Positions 52,101 to 58,651 of a DNA stretch of 64,000 nt are shown here, one piece after another. The translations under genes were made by a program, and so were the position numbers. Each line of letters starts with the position of its first letter. Position 1 is the stretch's first letter. A model generated the notes under the pieces. That model was not told the DNA's origin. It saw only the letters and a program-made list of their open reading frames with translations, and searched no databases. This stretch comes from DAOTXN01 sp034435435. GTDB taxonomy: Bacteria; Chloroflexota; Anaerolineae; S140-20. Location: contig DAOTXN010000082.1 of NCBI GenBank assembly GCA_034435435.1, positions 1 through 64,000 of the forward strand, in the 5' to 3' direction.

Positions 52101-53322
52101 GTCCATAGTTGATGCCGATGCGTTGGGTGAGCGGCGTACACGGCACGTGAATTTCTTCCAGCGTTTGCTGGATATACTGATTTACCTGGGGCATGGCAGC
52201 TTGCATCTCTAGCGCCGCCCGCACGGCCCGCTCGGCATCGTCGCCGTGGGCCAGAGGCGCGCCAAAGATGGCCATAAGCTTATCGCCGTGGGTATACATA
52301 TCGACTTTGTTGATCACGCCGCCATAACGCCCAATGATATCCTGCATGCGGGTATAGTAGGTATTTAGGATTTGGGTGGCGGCTTGCACGCCGGCGCTGT
52401 TTTTGTCGGCCAAAGTAGCCAGAATGCCGCTCAGGTCGGCAAAATTGGCAAAGAGCACCGCCGCGAGCTTAAAGTTAGGTTGTAGCTCGGGGTTCGACGG
52501 GTCGGTGATGCGCTGGTCAGAGATGTCCACTGGCAGATAGGGACGCAACGCCTCGGTGCGCAGCCGCAAAAGGGGCAGGGGATCATCTGCCGATGGCGAC
52601 CAGATAGTCGTTCGGGGCGGTGTTTCGAGCGGAACAGTGGGGTTCAATATTTGTAGCCGGTACATCCCACCGGCCAGTGGCTCAACCGCGGCCTGGCCTG
52701 TGACCGGTAGCAGCATTTCAGCGGTGATGCACACATCGCCCGGCGCGGCATAGTCTTGCGCCTCGGCCACCCGGTTGATGTCGGCCCCCGTGACGACCAA
52801 TTCCATTCCCCGCAAGCGATAGCCCGGCTCATAGCCCACTTGGGCAGCGAAAATTCTGCCGGTGTGCACGCCCACGCGCAGACGCAAGGTAAACACGCCG
52901 CCGGGGGTGTCCAGATTGACAAAACGACGGTCCATTGTCTCTTGCATGGCCAGACCGGCCCGGGTGGCGCGCAAAGCGTGGTTCGCGCCGCCAAAGTAAA
53001 CCGTCATAGCGTCGCCGCCGAATTTGAGCAGGACGCCGCCGTAACGCTCCACGTCTTCCAACAGCGCCTCGAACAGACCGTTGACGATGTCGGTAATAAC
53101 CTCGACTCCCTCTTTGCCCAGCTTGCTCAAGGTTTCAGAAAGGGCCGTAAAACCGCTCAGGTCGGCAAACAATACCGAGCCTTCCCAATACTCCCCTCGC
53201 ACACGCCCCACGACCGGATCGGTCAATTGTTCTTCTACGACCGGTTGGGGCAGGTAGGGGATAATGGCTTTTAGCAGGGTTTGGAGTTGTTGGCGTTCAG
53301 CAGCTTCTTTGTTTCGAGTCAC
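49162..53322 (-). CDS. tandem cyclase-domain / AAA ATPase / TPR signalling protein
   Basis: This 1386-residue cytoplasmic protein has two class III nucleotide-cyclase homology domains (about 40-215 and 285-475). An ATPase module has Walker A GEAGAGKT near residue 530 and LVLVVDDLQWSDESS, in the style of LuxR/MalT-type STAND proteins. A long TPR array (about 900-1370) follows. In the first cyclase domain both metal aspartates are visible (LFADLSG and GGDAM). In the second the first is replaced (LFANFAD), so one half may be inactive or regulatory. A consensus promoter lies at 53385-53413. The secreted peptidase gene follows 48 bases downstream and could be under its control. Confidence 0.88.
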   Translation of the reverse strand: MTRNKEAAERQQLQTLLKAIIPYLPQPVVEEQLTDPVVGRVRGEYWEGSVLFADLSGFTALSETLSKLGKEGVEVITDIVNGLFEALLEDVERYGGVLLKFGGDAMTVYFGGANHALRATRAGLAMQETMDRRFVNLDTPGGVFTLRLRVGVHTGRIFAAQVGYEPGYRLRGMELVVTGADINRVAEAQDYAAPGDVCITAEMLLPVTGQAAVEPLAGGMYRLQILNPTVPLETPPRTTIWSPSADDPLPLLRLRTEALRPYLPVDISDQRITDPSNPELQPNFKLAAVLFANFADLSGILATLADKNSAGVQAATQILNTYYTRMQDIIGRYGGVINKVDMYTHGDKLMAIFGAPLAHGDDAERAVRAALEMQAAMPQVNQYIQQTLEEIHVPCTPLTQRIGINYGHVFAGNVGSEREGSRREYTVMGDTVNLAARLMAAAQEGQVLISPTVRRWAADKFLLEDLPPIRVKGKADSIPISSPLRPLTEPERTALRREQRPFVGRAEQLHVMRQAIERVIAGHGQVVVVTGEAGAGKTRLVEAFQDQTLSPELEQQPGSVCFVTELPSYAQEPYAPIIDLLRRLLGLSGDSTEDIQRLTEWLTERVPELDRFLPLLGNLLALPIADNPVTAALTPEQRHDRLYDVIEAALHSEAGRRPLVLVVDDLQWSDESSLALLERLARSLTRAPLMLVLCYRPDVPFATPWADLPFAQTIQVVEFTPAESAQFVAELLAAEELDAGLAEMVWSRAQGNPFFTEEFVKSLRETGSVVGENGRWRLASEQLAVTTIPDTIEGIVLARLDRLEARCRDVLQEASVAAASQPRFAQPLLERVDPYPVELSDRLHRLVADGLLEALESELEAFEYHFRHALTREVAYDSLLYARRRELHRFIAQGIETLYTDRLDEYVTSLAHHYLEAEEWAQAFRFQRRAGERSQGLFANKNAIAYFRQALALAEHELPDMLAAFEPTELVGALGDVHERLGDVLVLEGRYDEALETFTAARNLLTRDSPSEMRAKFCRKTAEVYERKADFAQALEWLENGLKVLGERDVIERARIYNFGGGVFYRQGEREKALEWRQRALEIAERLGDQSEIANAYLIMAVIYSDWGDLDRALTYGQRCLEAYEAAGDLAGSVKGHNNVGIISRKADRWTKALEHFQEGLRLSEMMNDGFSIGQFANGTGNVYLDQGKLTQATEAYQRAISVWEPIGLLAGVTVARINLGKAAVTQGDLRAGKAHLDEAQRLAQEIGARGFLPEIFHWQATLHLERQQLAEALALAQSAYHLALELKDRAEEGGALRVLGRVYAAMAQPDQAIEHLRASLARFQDLKSNYQTAKTCFELAQVQMAWPDSGKEGQELLERARALFAELGAERDLALVESALRSFST

Positions 53323-53384
53323 TCGCTATCATCCCGTGAGGTCTAGCCGGCTGCTCAGACGACCGCTCTTGCCGCGCTAGTCTT

Positions 53385-53413
53385 ATATTAAGGCAGCCCT
53401 GTCTATCTGTCAA
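53385..53413 (-). promoter_or_regulatory. near-consensus promoter of the cyclase/peptidase operon
   Basis: On the minus strand TTGACA (53413-53408) and TAATAT (53390-53385) have a 17-base spacer. They lie about 60 bases before the start at 53322. Confidence 0.65.
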
Positions 53414-53544
53414 GCAGTTGAGTCTATTTGAGTGTGCTTGTGCCCAAAGCGCCCTCGGCATCAGCTTGAGAGCCACCAAGTCAGACAGCCTTGCGCGGCC
53501 CGGCGTATTATGAGATACTTGGTCCTCGATATTTTACCCAGGGG

Positions 53545-53668
53545 GTAACTGCTTAGGCCCAGCGACTTTTCGACAGGACCTTCGGCAGGATTTAACAGGA
53601 TTCTGGACTTTTTTCATCCTGTCAATCCTGTTAATCTTGTCCAATCTGACAGTGCGCTGAGTAGTTGC
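53545..53668. repeat. MITE-like palindromic element, copy B
   Basis: The ends are GTAACTGCTTA (53545-53555) and TGAGTAGTTGC (53658-53668). The inner facing arms are built on GGATTTAACAGGATT and CAATCCTGTTAATC. Architecture and ends match the element at 10679-10820. It lies between the cyclase gene promoter and mntP; apart from the two, the 53323-53720 gap shows nothing else. Confidence 0.55.
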
Positions 53669-53720
53669 CTCAGGGGGACAACCACAGCGATGTCCGGCCC
53701 GGTTCTCGTGGGAGGTTGGC

Positions 53721-54290
53721 GTGATTTCCTGGATCGACGCATTCATGATCCCCATAGCTTTCAGTTTGGGTATAGACGCTTTTAGCGTGGCGTTGAGCGC
53801 GGGCATTTTCCCCACGACCAGCGAGCGCCGGCGCACCTTTCGGCTGGTGTTCCATTTTGGCCTGTTTCAGGGCGGCATGACGTTTCTCGGCTGGCTCGGC
53901 GGCCAGACGGTAGAACCATTGGTCGCCGATGTGGATCACTGGATCGCCTTTGCGCTGTTGGCTTATGTGGGTGGACGCATGCTCCGCTTGGCCTGGCGCG
54001 GCGACCAGGACGAGTGCCGCGACGATCCATCCCGCGGTTTGATGTTGGTGTTGATGTCGCTGAGCACCAGTATGGATGCGTTCGCCGTGGGGTTGAGCCT
54101 GGCGCTGACCGGCGCTCCCATTCTTTGGCCGGCTGTGGTGATTGCGTTGGTTGCAGCGGGGATGACTTTTGTCGGATTGAGACTCGGTTGCAGATTGAGC
54201 GCCGCTCTGGGCCGGCCAGCCGAGTTTATAGGCGGGGCAGTGCTCATTCTCATCGGCGTGCAAGTGGTGGTCTCGCATCTGATGGGTTAA
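53721..54290 (+). CDS. mntP: manganese efflux pump MntP
   Basis: This 189-residue membrane protein has six helices and the internal two-fold repeat of the family. Both halves carry the ion-path signature: SLGIDAFSVALSAGI near the start and SLSTSMDAFAVGLSLAL near residue 115, with the paired aspartates. It exports excess Mn(II). The start is GTG 53721 with GGGAGG five bases upstream. I looked for a yybP-ykoY manganese riboswitch in the leader and did not find one. The neighbouring ECF sigma gene is on the same strand but 85 bases away. Confidence 0.92.
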   Translation: MISWIDAFMIPIAFSLGIDAFSVALSAGIFPTTSERRRTFRLVFHFGLFQGGMTFLGWLGGQTVEPLVADVDHWIAFALLAYVGGRMLRLAWRGDQDECRDDPSRGLMLVLMSLSTSMDAFAVGLSLALTGAPILWPAVVIALVAAGMTFVGLRLGCRLSAALGRPAEFIGGAVLILIGVQVVVSHLMG

Positions 54291-54375
54291 CTGCACGACT
54301 TGCCGAAAAACAATCGAGTAGTTTGACTCCTTGCGTGCATGCTCATTGTCTGCTAAACTTGAGTCAACTTGAACT

Positions 54376-54945
54376 ATGGAACGCCCTGTGGATTACTCGA
54401 CGCTTGACGATGAAAGCTTGATACGGCTCATCACCCGCGGCCAGGCCGATGCGTTAAGCGCCCTGTACGACCGTTATAGCCGTCTGGTTTTCAGCCTGGC
54501 TATAAACACTGTGGGAGATTCTGCCACAGCGGAAGAGATCACGCTAGACGTATTCACCCGCGTATGGAACAAAGCCGATACATACCAGACCGAGCGGGCC
54601 CAAGTCCGTACCTGGCTCGCCAGCATTGCGCGCTACCGCTCCATTGACGTGTTGCGGCGGCGCGGGGTTCGCCCCGAACAGCACAGCGTCGGATGGGCCG
54701 AGGTTTCTCCAGATGTGATGCCCAGCGTAGATGGCCCCGAAGCCAGCACAGAGCTGGCGCTGCAAAGTGAACGGGTGCGGGCGGCTATCCGTCAACTGCC
54801 GGAGAGCCAACAGGAGACGCTGGCCCTGGCCTACTTTAAGGGCTATACTCATCAAGAAATCGCCGACGTATTGGGCCAACCCCTGGGTACCGTCAAAACA
54901 CGTATTCGCTTGGCTATGCAAAAGTTGCGCGAGATGTTGGCATAG
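54376..54945 (+). CDS. ECF sigma factor
   Basis: This 189-residue sigma factor has region 2 (ALYDRYSRLVFSLAIN, TAEEITLDVFTRVW) and region 4 (LPESQQETLALAYFKGYTHQEIADVLGQPLGTVKTRIRLAMQKLRE). It fits the SigK/RskA-paired ECF group. A direct repeat of AACTTGA lies just before the ATG, a possible autoregulatory element. The anti-sigma gene follows 61 bases downstream. The downstream cytochrome and secreted-protein genes on the same strand may be its regulon (inference). Confidence 0.92.
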   Translation: MERPVDYSTLDDESLIRLITRGQADALSALYDRYSRLVFSLAINTVGDSATAEEITLDVFTRVWNKADTYQTERAQVRTWLASIARYRSIDVLRRRGVRPEQHSVGWAEVSPDVMPSVDGPEASTELALQSERVRAAIRQLPESQQETLALAYFKGYTHQEIADVLGQPLGTVKTRIRLAMQKLREMLA

Positions 54946-55006
54946 CAGCGATGGGCTTCGGTAAATCCAAAAATCGCCGGGTTGCGTAACATGGGTTAGG
55001 AACATT

Positions 55007-55741
55007 GTGATCAGCGAGTCGGCGGAAATGACAGCAGAACTACATGTCACCGAGCTACTCCCGGCGCATGCGCTGGAGTGTTTAGACCTTGACGAAGAGC
55101 GTCTGGTTGTCGAGCACCTGGCGACCTGCGCGATTTGTCGGGCCGAGTTCGAGTCTTTGCAGTTCGTCACGGACCAACTGGCGCTGGCCGCGCCCAACGT
55201 CGCTCCGCCGGCGGCCCTGAAAAAGCGACTGATGGAACGCGCGCGGCCCAAGCCATCCCTCACGATTCCAGAATCCCGCCCATCGTGGGCCGAACGACTG
55301 GCCGTTTTCTGGCGCCGCGCCGCGCCTGTATGGGGAGCGGTGAGCCTCGTGTTGGCGCTGGCGTGGCTCGTCAATAACCTGATTTTGCAGCAACGAGCCG
55401 CTACCCCAACGAAAAGTATGCGCACGGTCGTCCTCACCGGCGCCGACGCGGCCCCCGACGCCACCGGCACCATCGTGATTAGCCTGGACGGAGAGCATGG
55501 CACGCTGGTTGTGGACGGTCTGCCGCCCCTGGATGAAGCGCAGCAATACCAATTGTGGCTGATCAAAAACGGCGAGCGCACCAGCGGCGGAGTATTCTCG
55601 GTCAGTTCTGAAGGTTATGGCGCGCTGTGGGTCTCTGCTCCGCTACCCCTTTCCACTTATTCTTCCTTTGGCGTCACCATCGAGCCGGCCGGAGGCAGTC
55701 CCGGTCCCACCGGCGATAAAGTCCTGGGTGACTCGCTTTAA
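55007..55741 (+). CDS. RskA-type anti-sigma factor
   Basis: This 244-residue protein has a cytoplasmic zinc-binding anti-sigma domain (HxxxCxxC: His37, Cys41, Cys44), one membrane helix (about 107-128) and an external RskA C-terminal domain. That domain shows GTLVVDGLPPLDEAQQYQLW and GVTIEPAGGSPGPTG. It should hold the upstream ECF sigma at the membrane until an external signal triggers its cleavage. The start is GTG 55007 with AGGA upstream; ATG 55028 is an alternative. A hairpin at 55761-55793 follows. Confidence 0.9.
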   Translation: MISESAEMTAELHVTELLPAHALECLDLDEERLVVEHLATCAICRAEFESLQFVTDQLALAAPNVAPPAALKKRLMERARPKPSLTIPESRPSWAERLAVFWRRAAPVWGAVSLVLALAWLVNNLILQQRAATPTKSMRTVVLTGADAAPDATGTIVISLDGEHGTLVVDGLPPLDEAQQYQLWLIKNGERTSGGVFSVSSEGYGALWVSAPLPLSTYSSFGVTIEPAGGSPGPTGDKVLGDSL

Positions 55742-55760
55742 CCGCCAAGGCCACACCGCG

Positions 55761-55793
55761 AACAACCCTCTGCCAACCTGACAGAGGGTTGTT
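55761..55793 (+). terminator. hairpin after the sigma/anti-sigma pair
   Basis: A perfect 12-bp stem (AACAACCCTCTG at 55761-55772 with its complement at 55782-55793) and a nine-base loop lie 20 bases after the anti-sigma stop. The T run behind it is weak, so it may terminate only partly. No gene lies between it and 56000. Confidence 0.55.
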
Positions 55794-55999
55794 CTGTGTT
55801 CCTGCGTTTACCCTTTCTCCGGCAGGATTCAGAATCGGAGAAAATAAATCCAAAATCTCCTCAAATGCGTACATTTCCCCAAAGAGCAAGTCCGCCGTTT
55901 TTTCCGAGAAAGCTCCTACACGTAGGGGAGGTGAAAATCGCCAATATTCAAGATGCCAGGTATATCGTCACTCGCCAAGAAAAAGTTAAGGAGGAACAA

Positions 56000-56740
56000 A
56001 TGTCTAACATGGGTACACACCGGCAAACGACCGTTTTGCGATTTATTGTGGTGGGGGTTCTGACTCTGCTGGCCTTGTTGGTCATGAGCACCGGCGTGGC
56101 CCTGGCTGCGCCGGCGGCCAAAGACCCCGTGGCCGGACAGGAAGCCTGGGAAAATAATCTGTGCAAAAACTGCCACGGCGCACAAGGGGAGGGCAAATGG
56201 GCCGCGCCCCTGGCCGGCACCGAAAGAACCGCCGCCGAGCTCATCGCACAGGTGCGCACGCCATTCAACCGCATGCCGCGTTTCAGCGCCGAGCAGGTCT
56301 CCGACCAGACGCTCACCGACATCCAGGCCTACCTGGCGTCGCTGCCCAAGACCAGTGGTTTCACACCGACCGATGCCGGCCTGACCGCCGATGCGCCGGC
56401 CGGGCAACAATTGGTGGTGGAAAAGAAATGCGTGGCCTGCCACACCGCCACCGGCCCCATCCAGCCCTTCCAGCTCCGGGGTGAGACGCCCACCGCCCAG
56501 GCCGTGATTGCCCAATTGCGCAATCCCAAAAACCTGATGCCCAGCTTTAGAGCGGACCAGGTCAGCGACGCCGACGCTGGACTCATTGCCGAATTCCTGG
56601 CCAGCCAACTGGCCGCGCCGGCCGCCCTGCCTGTGTCGGGCGGCAGCACCCCGTCGGTTTTGCCGTTGGCCCTGGCGCTGGTCGGCGCTGGGCTGTTACT
56701 GAGCGCGCTGGCGTTGCGCTGGCGAGCCGCCCATTCGTAA
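56000..56740 (+). CDS. diheme cytochrome c with C-terminal membrane anchor
   Basis: This 246-residue protein has a signal peptide (about 1-38) and two cytochrome c domains. The heme motifs are CKNCHG (Cys55) and CVACHT (Cys144); each has a later Met-Pro segment (RMPRF and LMPSF) that fits Met ligation. The C terminus has one membrane helix followed by Arg residues (LRWRAAHS), so it is held on the outer face. AAGGAGG precedes ATG 56000; the frame upstream of that is not coding. A DUF2231 membrane gene and another cytochrome gene follow, suggesting a small electron-transfer unit. Confidence 0.87.
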   Translation: MSNMGTHRQTTVLRFIVVGVLTLLALLVMSTGVALAAPAAKDPVAGQEAWENNLCKNCHGAQGEGKWAAPLAGTERTAAELIAQVRTPFNRMPRFSAEQVSDQTLTDIQAYLASLPKTSGFTPTDAGLTADAPAGQQLVVEKKCVACHTATGPIQPFQLRGETPTAQAVIAQLRNPKNLMPSFRADQVSDADAGLIAEFLASQLAAPAALPVSGGSTPSVLPLALALVGAGLLLSALALRWRAAHS

Positions 56741-56795
56741 CCCAGTTCTGTGGGAGCGCCGCTTTGTCGGCGCTCCCCATCTTTGAGGAGGCATA

Positions 56796-57236
56796 ATGGA
56801 TTTCATCGAGCGTGTCGTCAACGCCCTGACCGAGCTACACCCGCCGCATAGTATGACCGTGCACTTTCCGCTGGCATTGACCGGAGCAGCTTTTCTCTTT
56901 TTGCTCCTGGCTCTGTGGCGGCGGGACGAGATGTTGGAGCGGGCGGCCTTTTTCAACCTCACCCTGGCCGCGGTCAGCACCGTCGTGGCCGGGATCACCG
57001 GCTATCGCGACCACCTGGTTCGTTTTGAGGGCGACGCCCCTTACGTCAGCCTCAAAATTTTCTTGGCCATCACCCTGTTCCTGCTGACCACGGTCACGGC
57101 CATCAGCCGGTGGCGCCGGCCGGAAATCGCGTGGGAACCTTTGACCAGCGTGCTTTACCTGGCGGCCTTTGGGGGCAGTTTTGCCCTGGCGGTGGTTTTG
57201 GGCTTCCTGGGCGGCGCGATTCTGTACGGTTTTTAG
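56796..57236 (+). CDS. DUF2231 four-helix membrane protein
   Basis: This 146-residue protein matches the DUF2231 type: a conserved ELHPPHSMTVHFPLAL start and four membrane helices. Histidines in the first loop and helix could bind heme or quinone, although this has not been shown for the family as far as I know. It lies between two c-type cytochrome genes, 55 bases after the diheme gene and 10 bases before the next, which supports a role as a membrane redox partner. Confidence 0.82.
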   Translation: MDFIERVVNALTELHPPHSMTVHFPLALTGAAFLFLLLALWRRDEMLERAAFFNLTLAAVSTVVAGITGYRDHLVRFEGDAPYVSLKIFLAITLFLLTTVTAISRWRRPEIAWEPLTSVLYLAAFGGSFALAVVLGFLGGAILYGF

Positions 57237-57246
57237 GGGGATCGGA

Positions 57247-57948
57247 ATGCACTGGAAAACTGGAACCGCACCCCTTCGCCGTGGGCAGGTTAGCCGGCCA
57301 TCACCGAGGCAGGTCGCGCGCCAACTGGGCGTCATCGCTCTGGCAAGCGCAATCTGGGCCGGAGTTCTGCTGGGCTACCTGCAACTGACCAAAGAACCAG
57401 AGCCAACCGTCGTAGCGACCGCGCCGCAACCCACAGTCATAGCGGCCGCGCCGACCCACACACCCCTGCCGCCGTCGCCCACTTCTACGTCTACGCCTAC
57501 GGCGACGGTGATTCCTACGATACCCCCGACCGAGGCGCAAGACGAAACTGCCGCGACCGCTACACTTGCGCCCAGCGCGACCGCTACCGCGACAGCGACG
57601 CCAGCGCCGACGCCGACTCTACCTCCCCCAACCGTTAGTGCAACCCCTCCGCCCCCGACCGAGAGCGCCGGGGTCAGCTTTTCCGGGGACGTGCTGCCCA
57701 TCCTGCAAAATCGCTGCGTGAAATGTCACGGGGGCGAGGAAACCAAGGAGGGGCTGATCCTCAAAACCTACGCCGACCTGCTGGCGGGCTCGTTTAATGG
57801 CCCGGTGATCGAGCCGGGCAGCGCCGCCGACAGCTTGCTGGTCGAGTTGATTAGCTCCGGCAAGATGCCCAAAAGAAACCCGCGCCTGTTGCCGTCCGAG
57901 GTCGAGCTGATCAGCGCGTGGATCAATGCCGGCGCGCTCGATAACTGA
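57247..57948 (+). CDS. membrane-anchored monoheme cytochrome c
   Basis: This 233-residue protein has a basic N terminus, one membrane helix (about 26-46) and a ~110-residue Thr/Pro/Ala stalk. A compact cytochrome c domain follows, of the type named planctomycete cytochrome C: SFSGDVLPILQNRCVKCHGGEE, LLAGSFNGPVIEPGSAADSLL and GKMPK with a candidate Met ligand. The stalk would let the heme reach far from the membrane. GGGGG six bases before ATG 57247 sets the start. It follows the DUF2231 gene closely. Confidence 0.85.
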   Translation: MHWKTGTAPLRRGQVSRPSPRQVARQLGVIALASAIWAGVLLGYLQLTKEPEPTVVATAPQPTVIAAAPTHTPLPPSPTSTSTPTATVIPTIPPTEAQDETAATATLAPSATATATATPAPTPTLPPPTVSATPPPPTESAGVSFSGDVLPILQNRCVKCHGGEETKEGLILKTYADLLAGSFNGPVIEPGSAADSLLVELISSGKMPKRNPRLLPSEVELISAWINAGALDN

Positions 57949-57992
57949 TGTGAGACCGTAACGATTCTTGAAAAAATTAAAGGAGATGAAAA

Positions 57993-58508
57993 ATGAATAA
58001 ATACCGACGGTTGTTCATCGCATTGACCATCATCCTGTCAGGCCTGGCCCTGCTGCCGAGCCTGGGACTGTCAGCGCAGAAATTTGAATGGCAGTCGTAC
58101 GCGAATGCCTATCAACCCAGAGTTTTCAGCGCACGGCTGGCAGGCAGCGCAGAGGTTCCCCCTGTGCAGAGCGATGCCCAGGGTAGAGCTTTGTTCAGGC
58201 TGAACGATACACGGCTCAGGTTTCAGTTGTTGGCCGGGCATATTACCAACGTCACGGCGGCGCACATTCACTGCGCGCCGGCAGGCGTGAACGGCCCTGT
58301 GGGTGTCACCCTCTTTTCCGGCGGCCCGATCACAATCCCCGGAGTGGGTGTTCTGGCCACAGGCAATGTAACAGCGCCCGACGCCGGAAATAGCTGTGGT
58401 TGGGCCACCCTGGCCGACGTCGTCGCTGCCATGCGGAGTGGGGATACCTACGTCAATTATCATACCCTGGCTTTCCCTGCAGGGGAGATTCGGGGTCAAA
58501 TCGAGTAG
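57993..58508 (+). CDS. secreted CHRD-domain protein
   Basis: This 171-residue protein has a signal peptide (about 1-28) and a single CHRD domain (FSARLAGSAEVPPV, AAHIHCAPAGVNGPVGVTLF, YVNYHTLAFPAGEIRGQI). The fold is known from chordin; bacterial versions are secreted and their role is unclear. The His-x-His pair and two cysteines could bind metal or form a disulfide. AAGGAG precedes the ATG. It is probably transcribed with the cytochrome genes before it. Confidence 0.87.
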   Translation: MNKYRRLFIALTIILSGLALLPSLGLSAQKFEWQSYANAYQPRVFSARLAGSAEVPPVQSDAQGRALFRLNDTRLRFQLLAGHITNVTAAHIHCAPAGVNGPVGVTLFSGGPITIPGVGVLATGNVTAPDAGNSCGWATLADVVAAMRSGDTYVNYHTLAFPAGEIRGQIE

Positions 58509-58531
58509 GACCCAACTGAAAAAAGGTGTCA

Positions 58532-58636
58532 TAGCCACCAAGTCGCCAAGACACTAGGGTTTTCAAGAGCGACAAGATCTAAAACTCTTGAGCAATCCGC
58601 CTTTGAGATTCTTTGTGTCTTGGCGTCCTGGTGGTG
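58532..58636. repeat. inverted CCAAGACAC repeat pair
   Basis: GCCACCAAGTCGCCAAGACAC at about 58532-58552 faces GTGTCTTGGCGTCCTGGTGG at about 58615-58634, with about 60 bases between. It is another palindromic intergenic element type, between the CHRD and PKD genes. It lies just upstream of ATG 58652 and could fold in the mRNA leader. Confidence 0.55.
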
Positions 58637-58651
58637 AGAAAAAGGCAGAAA

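Noticed and set aside
53640..53720. Possible yybP-ykoY manganese riboswitch before mntP
   Set aside because: The conserved loop sequences of that riboswitch are not visible; the leader instead contains the end of a palindromic repeat element.
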